From NCBI GenBank assembly GCA_029244725.1, contig JAQWQJ010000054.1, forward strand, positions 21,474-85,473: DNA of 64,000 nt, written 5' to 3'. The position numbers were made by a program, and so were the translations under genes. The notes beneath the pieces were generated by a model. The model ran no database searches, was not told the origin of the DNA, and saw nothing but the letters and a program-made list of their open reading frames with translations. Below are positions 18,698 through 29,305 of this stretch, in pieces. Source of the DNA: Paracoccaceae bacterium. Its GTDB lineage: Bacteria > Pseudomonadota > Alphaproteobacteria > Rhodobacterales > Rhodobacteraceae. How positions within the stretch are numbered: the first letter of the stretch is position 1; the number at the start of each line of letters is the position of its first letter.

Positions 18698-19858
18698 ATG
18701 ATTGATGCACTGGTAATTGGCGCTGGTCCCGCTGGCCTTATGGCCGCCGAGGTGATTTCTGCGCGCGGCCATAGTGTCGTTGTAGCCGAGGCCAAGCCCA
18801 CAGTAGGGCGTAAGTTGTTGATGGCTGGAAAGTCCGGTCTGAACCTAACCAAAAATGAGCCCACAGACGCGTTTTTGGACGCCTATCCTAACCTGCCCGA
18901 TAGCCTGAAAGCTTCGCTGCAATCTTTTGGACCACCGGACGTTATCGCGTGGGCCGAAGGATTGGGGCAATCGACTTTCACAGGCTCAAGTGGACGCGTG
19001 TTTCCTAAGACTATGAAGGCTTCTCCACTACTGAGGGCTTGGATGGGCCGGTTAACTGCCGCTGGCGTGGACATTCGAACGAACTGGGAATGGCTGGGTG
19101 ATAACCGCTTTGAAACCCCTGAGGGCCAGCAACAACTGTCAGCCAAAACCACGATCTTGGCACTGGGCGGCGCAAGCTGGTCAAGGCTCGGGTCAAATGG
19201 AAAATGGGTAGATCATCTGACCGACATTGCCGTAACACCGTTTGAACCTGCCAATATGGGGTTCATTGTCGAATGGTCTGAACATATGGCCAGGCATTTT
19301 GGCGCGCCTATCAAATCGGTGGCACTAAAGGCTGGCGACACCAACATTCGCGCCGAGTTCACAATTTCAAAACGCGGTGTTGAGGGCGGTGGCATTTATG
19401 GGGTTTCTCGCGCCCTTAGGCTTGGGGCCAAGCTTCACCTCGATCTGCTACCAGACCTAAGCGAAAATGATATTCGATCGCGGTTGGCGAAGGGCGGCAA
19501 GAAGCAGTCGCTTTCTAACAGATTGCGCAAAACGCTTAAGCTCGATCCCGCAAAAATCGGCCTGTTGAACGAATTCGCAAGGCCCTTGCCCGTTGATTTG
19601 GCGCCGGTCCTCAAGAACCTGCCCATTCCGCTGGCAGGCCCTAGACCGTTAGACGAAGCTATCTCGACCGCTGGCGGCGTACGGTTCGACCAACTGACCG
19701 ACACGCTCATGCTGAAAAATCAGCCGGGTTGGTTCGTTTCTGGTGAAATGCTGGATTGGGAGGCCCCGACCGGCGGCTATCTTTTGACCGCTTGTCTCGC
19801 CACTGGCAAAACCGCAGGGGAAGGGGCCGTAGAATGGCTCAGTCAGCCAGCGCCTTAG
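18698..19858 (+). CDS. NAD(P)/FAD-dependent oxidoreductase, BaiN/HI0933-like
   Basis: A 386-residue flavoprotein of the HI0933/BaiN family. It has an N-terminal Rossmann motif VIGAGPAGLMAAE, the family stretch GRKLLMAGKSGLNLTK, and a C-terminal FAD-contacting GEMLDWEAPTGGYLLTACLATG. Members are poorly characterised; BaiN reduces bile-acid enones in gut bacteria, which need not apply here. An AGGAGG site precedes the ATG. It lies 27 bases after the crotonase gene and overlaps the convergent GST gene by 20 bases. Confidence 0.9.
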   Translation: MIDALVIGAGPAGLMAAEVISARGHSVVVAEAKPTVGRKLLMAGKSGLNLTKNEPTDAFLDAYPNLPDSLKASLQSFGPPDVIAWAEGLGQSTFTGSSGRVFPKTMKASPLLRAWMGRLTAAGVDIRTNWEWLGDNRFETPEGQQQLSAKTTILALGGASWSRLGSNGKWVDHLTDIAVTPFEPANMGFIVEWSEHMARHFGAPIKSVALKAGDTNIRAEFTISKRGVEGGGIYGVSRALRLGAKLHLDLLPDLSENDIRSRLAKGGKKQSLSNRLRKTLKLDPAKIGLLNEFARPLPVDLAPVLKNLPIPLAGPRPLDEAISTAGGVRFDQLTDTLMLKNQPGWFVSGEMLDWEAPTGGYLLTACLATGKTAGEGAVEWLSQPAP

Positions 19859-20429
19859 CACGAATATAGGCCGGACGCGCACGCATCCGTTCTGCGTTGT
19901 CGAGTAGTTTACTGTTTTCACACGTGAATTTCGCCGATTTCGACCAATTCATGCAATGGGTCAACAGAATGTCTGGCACCGTCATTTTATCGCCCATCAA
20001 GAATTCACCGCGGATTTTGGCCGCGATCCGTTGGCAGTTTCGTGTGAACTCCCATCTGAGGCTTTCTTTGACTTCCGGCACACGTTTGTCTTCTGGCAAC
20101 ACAAAAGTATGACGCGCGGCAGCCCACAAAATTGCGTCCATCTCGTCATTTATCTGATGCATCAGCGCATCCTGCTGTGCGCGCTCAACGGATCCACTGG
20201 GAAATGTAAAATCCTTATGTCGATCCGCGAGAAAGCACATGATGGCCGAGCTATCAGTGATAATGTCACCATCGACATCCAAAGCCGGTGATTTGCCTGA
20301 CGGGTTCACGGTTTTCATTTCGGCAGAACCGGCGCGGAACGGGATATATTCGTAGTCCTGTCCCAGCTCTTCCAACATCCACAAGACGCGAAAAGCCCGG
20401 TTATTCACATGTCCGATAGCTTTATACAT
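19839..20429 (-). CDS. Glutathione S-transferase family protein
   Basis: A 196-residue GST. The N-terminal thioredoxin-like domain has the glutathione-binding PALDVDGDIITDSSAIMCFLADRH (Ser-Ser contact) and a conserved cis-Pro in KSPALD. The C-terminal helical domain includes MGDKMTVPDILLTHCMNWS, the family N-capping/Asp motif. The substrate is unknown. Its start overlaps the holA stop by one base (TAATG), making it the last gene of the leuS-lptE-holA operon. Confidence 0.9.
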   Translation of the reverse strand: MYKAIGHVNNRAFRVLWMLEELGQDYEYIPFRAGSAEMKTVNPSGKSPALDVDGDIITDSSAIMCFLADRHKDFTFPSGSVERAQQDALMHQINDEMDAILWAAARHTFVLPEDKRVPEVKESLRWEFTRNCQRIAAKIRGEFLMGDKMTVPDILLTHCMNWSKSAKFTCENSKLLDNAERMRARPAYIRAKALAD

Positions 20430-21454
20430 TATCGCCGCCCCAACATTGCCAACTTGATCAATACCCGCTCAACCAACGCCATAGACGGGGCCGTTTGTCC
20501 GGCCGATCGTAGTTGTAGGTCAGTATCTGTCAGAGCCGTCAATGCCTGCTCAAGCCGGATTACACCCCACTGCTGCGCTTGCCGCTGCATTCGATCACGG
20601 CGCGGCCCAAACACCGGTGGACGCATGGCGGCAATCCCAGCTGACGCGCCGCTAGGATGGGAAGCTGCCGCATGAAGCGTTCTGAAGTGGCGCATCGCGC
20701 CGATACAAAGACCCACGGCTTGCGTACCCTGTGCCGTCAGCTTGTTCATAATCGGCCCGATTTCATTGCTGCGACCTTCCGCTACAATGTTAAGGATATC
20801 GTCCAAATCAGCCTCGGACGAAGTGGGCGCACAGGCTGAAACGTCCTCAGACGAAACGGGGCTTGTATCGCCAAGCTTATAAAGCCCCAGCTTCTCAACC
20901 GTCTGGCGGAAATCGCCGGGATCCAGCTCTCGTGCCAAGGCGTTTAGATCGGTGTTGGCATCGTTTGAAATGTTGTTCAAACCCGCATTGGCCAATGTCG
21001 CCTCGATCTCTTGGCGCGATGGGGGATCATCGTAAATACCGACAGCAAACGCGTTTTTGTGGCCTTCGAACAGCTTACGCAGTTTGGAACTGGCTTTGAG
21101 TTGACCCGCCGTGATGACCACTTGCGCGTCGCCGTCCTGCCAATCGCCCAAGGCAGCGGTGACCGTTTGGGCGATCACATCGGTTGCGTCTTCGACAAAT
21201 GCCACGCGTGGGCCAGGGAAAAAACTTTGCGCTTTGATCGCATCCAACAACATTGCGGGATCTTTCCGCAGCTCCGAGGACGGAATTCTAGATAGGCGCA
21301 TTTCTTCTTCGCCGTCCGGTCCGATCAAAGCTTTGATGACTTCCTGACGACGTAATGCAACGCGCATGGCATCACCGCCGTAAATTAGTATTCCTGTTTT
21401 ACGAGGGTCCGGTTTGGCAAAATAGCCGGGGGCTTCGCGGGGCGAAAGCTTCAT
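20429..21454 (-). CDS. holA: DNA polymerase III subunit delta
   Basis: HolA (341 aa) is the delta subunit of the clamp loader that opens the beta clamp. The N-terminus has GILIYGGDAMRVALRRQEV and the middle FPGPRVAFVEDATD, characteristic of alphaproteobacterial delta. The order leuS-lptE-holA is widely conserved in this class and supports the call. The lptE stop and holA start share ATGA, so translation is coupled. Confidence 0.93.
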   Translation of the reverse strand: MKLSPREAPGYFAKPDPRKTGILIYGGDAMRVALRRQEVIKALIGPDGEEEMRLSRIPSSELRKDPAMLLDAIKAQSFFPGPRVAFVEDATDVIAQTVTAALGDWQDGDAQVVITAGQLKASSKLRKLFEGHKNAFAVGIYDDPPSRQEIEATLANAGLNNISNDANTDLNALARELDPGDFRQTVEKLGLYKLGDTSPVSSEDVSACAPTSSEADLDDILNIVAEGRSNEIGPIMNKLTAQGTQAVGLCIGAMRHFRTLHAAASHPSGASAGIAAMRPPVFGPRRDRMQRQAQQWGVIRLEQALTALTDTDLQLRSAGQTAPSMALVERVLIKLAMLGRR

Positions 21455-21939
21455 GCGTTGGCACCGGGCACCGTTAGAAACAATCGCTCAATCAACCTAT
21501 CACCAAGCGATACCATCAAACGTTCGTGTGCATCTTTTCGGGCGGCTTGTGTCGCGATTGTTGTGCCCGAGGCCGAATACGCGGTTAAGGCCGTAACTTT
21601 ACCCGACGCAACCACGCTATTGTCGGCCAAATCACGCAGGGCATAGGAAAGCTCACCCAAAACATTGTAGCGCACGATGGTCTGTGAAGACGTCACGGCC
21701 AGACCCTCTTGCCGCGTGCTGAGCGCATAGGTTAGGCCAAATTTCGGCGTGTCGGCTCGACCTAAACGGCCCTCTAAGTAGCTGACAAGATTATAAGTAT
21801 TTGTGCTTGCCGGCGACTCAAGTTCGATCTGACCTTGCAGGGAATTACCAACACCGTTTGGCCCGTAGACCGGTGTAAATCCGCAGCCCGCAAGGGCCAC
21901 GGACGCTAGCAAAAAATGACGTCGGTTATACGACCACAT
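21451..21939 (-). CDS. lptE: LPS-assembly lipoprotein LptE
   Basis: A 162-residue lipoprotein with a twin-Arg-containing signal ([16 protein letters not shown]) and lipobox cysteine at residue 19. LptE plugs the LptD outer-membrane barrel that places LPS in the outer leaflet. Sequence conservation in LptE is low; the call rests on the lipobox followed by [10 protein letters not shown], the size, and the syntenic position between leuS and holA. It overlaps leuS by 14 bases and holA by four. Confidence 0.9.
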   Translation of the reverse strand: MWSYNRRHFLLASVALAGCGFTPVYGPNGVGNSLQGQIELESPASTNTYNLVSYLEGRLGRADTPKFGLTYALSTRQEGLAVTSSQTIVRYNVLGELSYALRDLADNSVVASGKVTALTAYSASGTTIATQAARKDAHERLMVSLGDRLIERLFLTVPGANA

Positions 21940-24499
21940 TCACAATCCGTCCGGGAACGACGATGACTTTTTTGGGCTGGGTCCCATCCAGCGCTCGTAT
22001 GACAGCTTCCTCGGCTAAGGCGAGTTTTTCAACCTCTTCCTTTGGCATATCCTTCGGAACGCTGATTTCCGCGCGGCGTTTGCCATTGATCTGGATCGGC
22101 AAAGTCACATTATCGTCCACCAGCATTGCCTCGTCCGCGACTGGCCAAGTGGCATCGACCAACAGACCATCACCGCCCAACAGTTCCCACAGTTCTTCCG
22201 ACAAATGCGGAGTCATTGGGGACATCAGAAGCGCCAGCGTCTTGGCGGCCTCTTTCTTGGCAACTGAACCAGCCTTGGATTTCGCCAAAGTGTTTGTGTA
22301 GGCATAAAGCTTGGCTATTGACGCGTTGAAGCCAAAGCTTTCCACGCCGCTAGTCACGTCCTTGATCGCCTTGTGCATTTCGCGCAGCAGATCATTGTCG
22401 CCCGCCTGAGGCGCATCATCCGATCCAGCAATCTCAGCGCAGACCCGGTAAACCCGTGCGAGGTGCTTGGACGATGCCTCGGCCCCGCTTGCAGTCCATT
22501 CGACGTCCCGTTCGGGGGGGGAATCTGACAGTACAAACCAACGAGCGGTGTCAGCGCCGTAGCTGCTGATGATGCTCAGAGGATCAACGACATTGTTTTT
22601 GGACTTCGACATTTTTGCAGAGGGTATAACATCTACCTTCTCGCCGGTTTCAATAACGAACGTGCCGCCATCGCGTTCTTCAACCTCGGCCGGATAATGG
22701 TAGATCGTCCGGCCGTTTTCATTTGTGCGCTCGGCATTCTTGTAGATTGCGTGGGTCACCATACCTTGGGTGAACAACGCCTTAAATGGCTCTTCACACC
22801 CCTGAGGCAAGTGGCCCGTGATCCGCATCGCACGCGCAAAGAAGCGCGAATAAAGCAGGTGAAGGATCGCGTGCTCGATACCGCCGATGTACTGGTCAAC
22901 GTTCATCCAATAGGCAGCGTCTTCCAAGTCGGTTGGAGTCGCCGCATTCGGTGCTGTAAAGCGGGCAAAATACCAGCTTGAGTCGACAAACGTATCCATC
23001 GTGTCTGTTTCACGCTGCGCGGGCTTGCCACAACTTGGACAATCGCAATCGCGCCACGTTGGATGACGGTCCAGCGGGTTACCGGGAACCGAGAAATCAA
23101 TCGCCTTGCCGTCTTCGTCATATGGAAGCTCGACCGGAAGGTTTTCTTTCTTTTCAGGCACAACGCCGCAATCTGGGCAATGCACCACTGGGATCGGACA
23201 GCCCCAATAACGCTGACGGCTAAGGCCCCAATCGCGCAGGCGATACTTGGTAACGCCCTCGCCCCAGCCTTGTTGTTCGGCGAAATCGACGGTCACATTG
23301 ATCGCTTCTTCACCGGTAGCTTCGTCCAGTCCGGCGAAGTGATTGATCCACTTAACCTTTTCGGATTTGGCCGGAACGAAAGCATCATTGGCAACCGGAG
23401 CTTCGTTATCCAAAGCAAAGAACGTGTCGATCACCGGAAGGTCATACTTACGGCAGAAGTCCAAATCTCGCTGATCATGCGCCGGACACGCGAAAATCGC
23501 GCCGGTACCGTAATCCATAAGGATGAAATTTGCGATCCAAACCGGCAGTTCCCAGTCAGAGTTCAGCGGGTGCTTCACCTTGATTCCGGTGTCATAACCC
23601 AGCTTTTCGGCCGTCTCGATGGCCTCTTCCGTGGTACCACCTTTGCGGCACTCGGCAAGGAATGCTGCCAGTTCAGGATTGTCTTTCTCAAGCTCTTTCG
23701 AGATCGGATGATCTGGTGAAATACCGACGAATGACGCACCGTTCAGCGTGTCTGGGCGGGTCGTGTAGACTGTAATCGGCTCTTCGCCATCGACACGCTC
23801 AAAGCTGAACTGAAGACCGCGTGATTTGCCGATCCAGTTTTCCTGCATCAAGCGTACCTTTGCAGGCCAGTTTTCCAGCGTATCAAGCGCACTCAACAGC
23901 TCTTCCGAGTAATCGGATATCTTAAAGAACCACTGCGTCAACTCTTTGCGTTCAACCAAAGCACCCGAACGCCATCCGCGGCCGCCTTCGACCTGCTCGT
24001 TTGCCAACACGGTCATGTCGACCGGATCCCAGTTCACCACCGCGTTCTTGCGATAGACCAACCCCTTATCAAGGAAGTCGAGGAACAGTGCCTGCTGCTG
24101 GCCATAGTAATCCGTGTCGCAGGTCGCAAACATGCGGGACCAATCGAGCGACAAGCCCAGCGGCTTCATCTGCTCGACCATCGTGTCGATGTTGGAATAG
24201 GTCCAATCCTTGGGGTGACCGCCGATGGCCATCGCTGCGTTTTCTGCAGGCATTCCAAACGCGTCAAACCCCATAGGGTGAAGCACGTTATGTCCTGTAG
24301 ATATCTTATACCGCGCGATCACATCGCCCATCGTATAGTTACGCACATGCCCCATATGCAGCTTGCCCGACGGATATGGGAACATCTCAAGCACATAGTA
24401 CTTGGGTTTATCGTCTGACCGAACGGCCTTGAACGATTCAGCCTTTTCCCAGGCTTCTTGCCATTTGGCTTCAATCTCGTTTGCAGAATAGCGGGACAT
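21926..24499 (-). CDS. leuS: Leucyl-tRNA synthetase
   Basis: LeuRS (857 aa) charges tRNA-Leu. The class I HIGH signature appears as HMGH in [15 protein letters not shown] and the KMSKS loop as AKMSKSKNN. The CP1 editing domain (about 225-425) contains [20 protein letters not shown] and the acidic [19 protein letters not shown], and the zinc-like cysteines (CPDCG, CDCPSCG) are present. Length is normal. The gene leads the operon leuS-lptE-holA-GST; its promoter must lie in the 156-base gap to the divergent glycosyltransferase gene. Confidence 0.98.
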   Translation of the reverse strand: MSRYSANEIEAKWQEAWEKAESFKAVRSDDKPKYYVLEMFPYPSGKLHMGHVRNYTMGDVIARYKISTGHNVLHPMGFDAFGMPAENAAMAIGGHPKDWTYSNIDTMVEQMKPLGLSLDWSRMFATCDTDYYGQQQALFLDFLDKGLVYRKNAVVNWDPVDMTVLANEQVEGGRGWRSGALVERKELTQWFFKISDYSEELLSALDTLENWPAKVRLMQENWIGKSRGLQFSFERVDGEEPITVYTTRPDTLNGASFVGISPDHPISKELEKDNPELAAFLAECRKGGTTEEAIETAEKLGYDTGIKVKHPLNSDWELPVWIANFILMDYGTGAIFACPAHDQRDLDFCRKYDLPVIDTFFALDNEAPVANDAFVPAKSEKVKWINHFAGLDEATGEEAINVTVDFAEQQGWGEGVTKYRLRDWGLSRQRYWGCPIPVVHCPDCGVVPEKKENLPVELPYDEDGKAIDFSVPGNPLDRHPTWRDCDCPSCGKPAQRETDTMDTFVDSSWYFARFTAPNAATPTDLEDAAYWMNVDQYIGGIEHAILHLLYSRFFARAMRITGHLPQGCEEPFKALFTQGMVTHAIYKNAERTNENGRTIYHYPAEVEERDGGTFVIETGEKVDVIPSAKMSKSKNNVVDPLSIISSYGADTARWFVLSDSPPERDVEWTASGAEASSKHLARVYRVCAEIAGSDDAPQAGDNDLLREMHKAIKDVTSGVESFGFNASIAKLYAYTNTLAKSKAGSVAKKEAAKTLALLMSPMTPHLSEELWELLGGDGLLVDATWPVADEAMLVDDNVTLPIQINGKRRAEISVPKDMPKEEVEKLALAEEAVIRALDGTQPKKVIVVPGRIVNVVV

Positions 24500-24655
24500 G
24501 ATCAGTCTCTGTCTATGGGGTTCATCTATGCTTTGCGAAATCTGATAAGCGCTGTGGGCGGCATGGTCCAGTGCTGTTGATCTGTTTCAGCGCTGACGTG
24601 TTGGCTATGCCGCGCTTTAAGCGTTAAGCTTGGGCAAACATTACAGGCATTCCGA

Positions 24656-25894
24656 ATGAACTTCCTTTTTATCCATCAGAATTTTCCCGGTCAGTTTAAA
24701 CACCTATCCCGCGCTTTGGCCGCGCAAAAGCATCGTGTTGTGGCGCTTACGCCCCGCGTTAAAGAGCGCGCTGAATGGGGTGGCGTCACGATCCTGCCCT
24801 ATAAGATCGAAGCCTCGACCGGAAAAGACACGCATCGCTGGCTGACAGATCTCGACACTAAAATGAAACGCGCAGATTATTGCTGGCGCGCTGCCCGAAA
24901 ACTGAAAGACGCGGGCTATATGCCCGATGTTATCATCGCCCATCCAGGTTGGGGTGAAAGCCTGTTTCTCAAGGACGTGTGGCCCGACGCCAAGCTTGGT
25001 CTTTATTGCGAACTTTATCACCACGCCGACTACCCGCACCTTGGGTTTGATCCTGAGTTCCCGATCAAAGACCCCGAGGCTGATGTACTGCGAATTCGGC
25101 TTAAGAACCAAAACATGCTGATGCATTTACCGATTTGCGATGCGGCCATATCGCCAACCGCCTACCAAGCCAGCACATTCCCCAAGGAATGGCAAAAGCT
25201 GATCACAGTGACGCATGATGGCGTGGACACAAACGCTCTGCGAGCCAATACAGATGCAACTTACAAGCTAGACGACGGTCGCGTTCTGACACGTGAGAAC
25301 GAAGTCATCACCTTTGTGAACCGCAACCTAGAACCTTATCGCGGCTACCATATCTTCATGCGGGCGCTGCCAGAGATTTTGCGCACCCGACCCAACGCAG
25401 AAATTCTTGTGGTTGGCGGAGATGGCACCAGTTATGGCGCGAAACCTAAGGACGATAGAAGTTGGAAGCGAATATTCCTCGACGAGGTCAAAGACCAGAT
25501 CTCTGAAAGCGATTGGAAACGCGTCCACTTCTTGGGGCGGATACCCTACGATCGTTTCGTCTCAATGCTGCAAGTCAGCCGCGCGCATCTCTATTTGACC
25601 TACCCGTTCGTGCTAAGTTGGAGCGTCATTGAAACCATGTCCGTCCAAGGCGCATTGATCGCCAGCAACACTGCGCCCGTGGCCGAAGTTCTGGAACACG
25701 ACAAAACCGCCCGTCTGTTCGATTTTTTCGATCGTGAGGCGTTGGTTGAAGAATTAAACAACGTGCTGGATGACAAAGTGCTGCAAGATCGCTTGGGTCA
25801 GGCTGCAAGAGCGAAAGCCGTGGCCGAGTACGATTTACGAACAGTGTGTATGCCTAATCAGATGGACTGGGTGAAGCGGTTGGTTGACTCATAA
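24656..25894 (+). CDS. GT4-like glycosyltransferase
   Basis: A 412-residue GT-B glycosyltransferase. The N-terminus MNFLFIHQNFPGQFKHLSRALA is typical of a roseobacter/cyanobacterial GT4 subgroup. The C-terminal half has LEPYRGYHIFMRALPEI, ILVVGGDGTSYG, VHFLGRIPYDRFVSML and the E-x7-E-like PFVLSWSVIETMSVQGALIASNTAPVAEVL donor site. It probably adds sugars to a surface polysaccharide or glycolipid; donor and acceptor are unknown. It is divergent from leuS and upstream of a TPR-sulfotransferase on the same strand, suggesting decoration of the same surface molecule. Confidence 0.88.
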   Translation: MNFLFIHQNFPGQFKHLSRALAAQKHRVVALTPRVKERAEWGGVTILPYKIEASTGKDTHRWLTDLDTKMKRADYCWRAARKLKDAGYMPDVIIAHPGWGESLFLKDVWPDAKLGLYCELYHHADYPHLGFDPEFPIKDPEADVLRIRLKNQNMLMHLPICDAAISPTAYQASTFPKEWQKLITVTHDGVDTNALRANTDATYKLDDGRVLTRENEVITFVNRNLEPYRGYHIFMRALPEILRTRPNAEILVVGGDGTSYGAKPKDDRSWKRIFLDEVKDQISESDWKRVHFLGRIPYDRFVSMLQVSRAHLYLTYPFVLSWSVIETMSVQGALIASNTAPVAEVLEHDKTARLFDFFDREALVEELNNVLDDKVLQDRLGQAARAKAVAEYDLRTVCMPNQMDWVKRLVDS

Positions 25895-25983
25895 ATTCGA
25901 GTTCACGACACGCACCAGTTGGGCTTACATTTTCGATCAGCAAAACATAATGTCCCGCCAAGTTAAACAGAGGCAATTCAAGC

Positions 25984-27894
25984 ATGGCAAAAGTATCCAT
26001 CAATCAGGTCGTTGCAAAAGCTGAACGGCTAGAGCGAGCGGGCAATTTCAAGAAGGCTGCGGAAGCTTACGGCGCGATTTTGAAATCAGGAATTACCAAC
26101 GTCGCGGCACGAAATGGATACCTGCGAGCTGTCAACCGTTTCACGAAACCTCCTACTGACAAGTTAGTATTTCAAAAGCAAATCACCGAAATCGCCACAT
26201 TGATTGAAAAAGGTGAATGGGCCGCATCAGAAAGTCAAAGTGCGCGACTGATTAGGACTTTTCCCAACAACGTTTTGTTACTCAACATGAACGGAGTCGC
26301 ATTGCTTGGCCTAGGGAACGCCAAGAGAGCCGCTGAATTACTGAATTTGGCGCTCGCGCTAAAGCCAGATTACGCCGACGCTCATCAAAATTTGGGTCTT
26401 GCTTTGCAGCAAACCAATCAGCCTGAGGCGGCATTGAAGGCCTTTGAGAAAGCTATAGAATTTAATCCAAAGTTCGCAAAAGCCTACGACAATTTGGGTT
26501 CAATGCATCAGTTTTTCGGAAGATTTGAAGAAGCCATCGAGTATCATAAATCTTCGCTTGTAATTGACCCAAACTCGCTCGAAGCACGAAAAAACCTTGC
26601 CGTCGCGTTTCGGAACTCCAAGCAAAATCGAGAGGCGCTTGAGGCTTTCCAGGCTTTAATAAGTCTCGGCAAAGACACTGCGGAAACCAGATTCGAAATT
26701 GGCTCTTTGCTTCGAAAGCTCGAAAATCCATCTGATGCCATCGTTTCGCTCAACAAAGCAATCGCGTTAAATGAATCCTACTCCGAAGCCCTAATAGTTC
26801 GTGGCCATTGCGAGCGAATGCTAGGTGACAAGGATGCAGCTGCTCAAAGTTATCGCAACGCTCTCCAATTAGAGCCAGCGTCAGTGCGCGCCTATTTCAG
26901 TTTAAGTCATGTCACCAAATTCGAAGAAGATAACCCGGAAGTTGAGGCCATGCATGCGCTTCTGCAAGATCCTAGTCTCAATAATGAAGCGCTGAGCCTA
27001 CTTAATTTTGCGCTTGGCTATGCACATGAGCATTTTGCAGATTTGACAACGGCGTTCGAATTTCTCGAACGGGGAAATTCCATTCGAAAACAAGTGCTTG
27101 ATTTTGATATTTCGCAAGATGTCGAATTGTTTGAAAACATAACTCTAAATAGCTCAATGTTCAAAACTGAAGATTTGGAATTTTCAAACGATAACAATAC
27201 TGTACCGATTTTCATCATTGGCATGCCTCGATCAGGCACGTCGCTGACTGAGCAAATTATATGCGCGCACCCTCTAGTAAAAGGAGGTGGCGAACTACCA
27301 TTTGCTGCCAAATTCGGGAAAGATCTAGCCTCAGGTTATACTCCGTACTCCGCAAGTGCAGTTCTGGAATTCCGTGAAGCTTATTTGAAAAGCATTGCGT
27401 CGATTGCCCAAGGCAGTGCGTATATCACAGACAAAATGCCTCACAATTTCCGTTTAGTCGGGTTAATTGCCGCGGCCATTCCCGAAGCAAAAATCGTTCA
27501 TGTTCGGCGTGATCCGTCCGCAACGTGTTGGTCTAACTACTACCTGAGTTTTCGCACAAAAGGCTTAGGGTATACCTACGATCTCAACGACGTTGTTGAG
27601 CACTACGACCTATATGATTCACTGATGTCCCATTGGAACAAGCAGCTACCAGGCAGAGTTTTTGAGCTTGATTATGAAATGCTGACCAAAAACCAAGACG
27701 AAACGACCCGCAAATTAATTGCCGCAATTGAGCTGGATTGGAACGACGCATGTTTGGCACCCGAAGAGAACAAACGCGCAGTTTTAACCGCCTCTAGTGG
27801 GCAAGTAAAAGAAGGCGTTTATAAGGGCAGCTCCGAGAAATGGCGCAAGTATGAGCCTTTTCTTGATGGGGTCTTTGACCGTTTCAACAAGTAA
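25984..27894 (+). CDS. TPR-repeat sulfotransferase
   Basis: A 636-residue fusion. Residues about 1-340 are tetratricopeptide repeats (for example LNLALALKPDYADAHQNLGL and FEKAIEFNPKFAKAYDNLGS). Residues about 405-620 are a sulfotransferase with the PAPS 5'-phosphosulfate loop IIGMPRSGTSLTEQ and the 3'-phosphate motif VHVRRDPSATCWSNYY. It should transfer sulfate from PAPS to a carbohydrate or protein. No signal peptide is seen, so it acts in the cytoplasm. The DNA is much more AT-rich than its neighbours (18 G/C of 60 at 27121-27180 against 35 of 60 at 25621-25680), suggesting horizontal transfer. Its start has AGAGGCAATTCAAGC upstream. Confidence 0.88.
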   Translation: MAKVSINQVVAKAERLERAGNFKKAAEAYGAILKSGITNVAARNGYLRAVNRFTKPPTDKLVFQKQITEIATLIEKGEWAASESQSARLIRTFPNNVLLLNMNGVALLGLGNAKRAAELLNLALALKPDYADAHQNLGLALQQTNQPEAALKAFEKAIEFNPKFAKAYDNLGSMHQFFGRFEEAIEYHKSSLVIDPNSLEARKNLAVAFRNSKQNREALEAFQALISLGKDTAETRFEIGSLLRKLENPSDAIVSLNKAIALNESYSEALIVRGHCERMLGDKDAAAQSYRNALQLEPASVRAYFSLSHVTKFEEDNPEVEAMHALLQDPSLNNEALSLLNFALGYAHEHFADLTTAFEFLERGNSIRKQVLDFDISQDVELFENITLNSSMFKTEDLEFSNDNNTVPIFIIGMPRSGTSLTEQIICAHPLVKGGGELPFAAKFGKDLASGYTPYSASAVLEFREAYLKSIASIAQGSAYITDKMPHNFRLVGLIAAAIPEAKIVHVRRDPSATCWSNYYLSFRTKGLGYTYDLNDVVEHYDLYDSLMSHWNKQLPGRVFELDYEMLTKNQDETTRKLIAAIELDWNDACLAPEENKRAVLTASSGQVKEGVYKGSSEKWRKYEPFLDGVFDRFNK

Positions 27895-27987
27895 CTTAAG
27901 AAAATTCAGATGTTTGAAATGGCAAGTTGAGCGCTCTCGCGCTTAGCAAGTTCAACTGTGTCAAAATTTCACTTTCACCAAAAAGAA

Positions 27988-28010
27988 AGAGCGGCCCAAA
28001 GGACCGCTCT
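27988..28010 (-). terminator. Rho-independent terminator of the porin gene
   Basis: On the minus strand AGAGCGG/CCGCTCT pairs (28004-28010 with 27988-27994) and runs into TTCTTTTT, about 27 bases after the porin stop codon. Confidence 0.85.
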
Positions 28011-28037
28011 CGCTTATTCATAGTGTAGTCGTTCGAC

Positions 28038-29087
28038 TTAGAACGAGAACGATACGCTTACAGTTGTGCCCGCAGCGATATCTTCCGCTGGGTTGATTTC
28101 TTTTGATGTTGCGTAGTCAAGTGAAAGGTTTGCACCGCCACCAAGATCGTAATCAACTTCGACATACTGCTCGCTTGCGCTATCAGTACCGATACCAGCA
28201 GTTACGCCGTTACCCATGTCGTATGTTGCGTCCAAAGACCATACGCTTGCGCTGTCTGTTTCGAAATCAACTGTTACGTCACCAGCAGTAACGCCAGCAG
28301 ACATTGTCCAAGCCGAAGCGTCATCGAATGTGAAGCCGAGATCTACGCCCTCAAGTGAAGTGTCAAGTGAAACTTCCCAAGCTGATGTGTCGTCGAATGT
28401 GATACCAGCAGTTGCTGGGCCCATTGGCATAGACGCGCCGATTTCCCAACCTGCATCACCGAAGTCCAACGATACGTCTGCACCGCCAGCTGAAGTTGAA
28501 GCGCTGAGGCCGTATGTGTCATTCGAACCAAATGCGAGAGTGTAGTCTACGCCGCTAGATGCGCCAGCAAGGCTTGCACCGAAATCGCCAGTGGCTTCAA
28601 CAAAGCCCAAGCTAAGGTCTGTACCGCCTAGATCTGTCGAAACACCAATCTGGTATTTGTCAGCTGCGTTGATCGACATGCTGATTGTAGCGCCGCCAAG
28701 TGAAGCAGAAGCCGAAATTCCAGCATCTTCAACGATCGAATCTGAATCTTCAAAGATGTTTGTCAATGTGCCTTGCTTAGCAAGCTCGTCGCCAATGTAA
28801 GCAGCGCCAGTGCCGTCGCCACCAACGTGATATGTGATCGAAGCATTGTCAGAAGACAGTGTGATGTCGCCAGCTTCGACTGTGTCCAGATCTTCGATTG
28901 TCAACGAAGCAGAAGCAGTCATGCCGTTGTCAAGATCAGCTGAACCAGAAGCAGTGATCGAAACATCGTCTGCAAAACCGGTTGCGTCATTGTATGAGAA
29001 CTCAGCTGAGCCTGAGAAAGATACGTCCGCAGCAGCGGCGCCAGCGAAGGCGACAAGTGCTGTCGATGTAAGAAGGATGCGTTTCAT
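28038..29087 (-). CDS. Outer-membrane porin
   Basis: A 349-residue protein with a textbook signal peptide (MKRILLTSTALVAFAGAAAA) and a mature part built of short alternating, Asp/Ser/Thr/Gly-rich strands (such as GADVSLDFGDAGWEIGASM). It ends in VSVSFSF with the terminal Phe needed for outer-membrane barrel assembly. This fits the Rhodobacter-type trimeric porins (gram-negative porin family). The codon use is very uniform, suggesting high expression. It is monocistronic with its own terminator, downstream of a convergent surface-decoration pair. Confidence 0.9.
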   Translation of the reverse strand: MKRILLTSTALVAFAGAAAADVSFSGSAEFSYNDATGFADDVSITASGSADLDNGMTASASLTIEDLDTVEAGDITLSSDNASITYHVGGDGTGAAYIGDELAKQGTLTNIFEDSDSIVEDAGISASASLGGATISMSINAADKYQIGVSTDLGGTDLSLGFVEATGDFGASLAGASSGVDYTLAFGSNDTYGLSASTSAGGADVSLDFGDAGWEIGASMPMGPATAGITFDDTSAWEVSLDTSLEGVDLGFTFDDASAWTMSAGVTAGDVTVDFETDSASVWSLDATYDMGNGVTAGIGTDSASEQYVEVDYDLGGGANLSLDYATSKEINPAEDIAAGTTVSVSFSF

Positions 29088-29305
29088 GGATATTCCTCGT
29101 GTTATAGCATTCCAAGAAATGCCAGTTTAACTAGCATTGACGGTGTGTTTGCTCTGATACGCGCTTTGGGTCAATGCGAACGGCGGCGGCCAAACCCTTC
29201 TGTGGCGAAAATGATGCAGATACGACACACAGGTTCGGGCTGACATCGGCAAATAGCTGCCGTACACACCTATATAGTGAAATGCGGGCAAAATCAGAGG
29301 TCAAA

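Noticed and set aside
23063..23719. 218-codon open frame antisense to leuS
   Set aside because: It lies wholly inside the highly conserved leuS editing/catalytic region; the translation has no recognisable domain and no ribosome site, so it is a shadow frame.
28038..29087. Repetitive plus-strand frames opposite the porin gene
   Set aside because: They mirror the Asp/Ser/Thr-rich beta-strand repeats of the porin; the minus-strand product has a signal peptide and terminal Phe, so it is the real gene.
29174..29305. N-terminal extension of the YggS-type protein
   Set aside because: The extra 44 codons lack conserved sequence and a ribosome site; ATG 29306 has AGAGG upstream and the family N-terminus.
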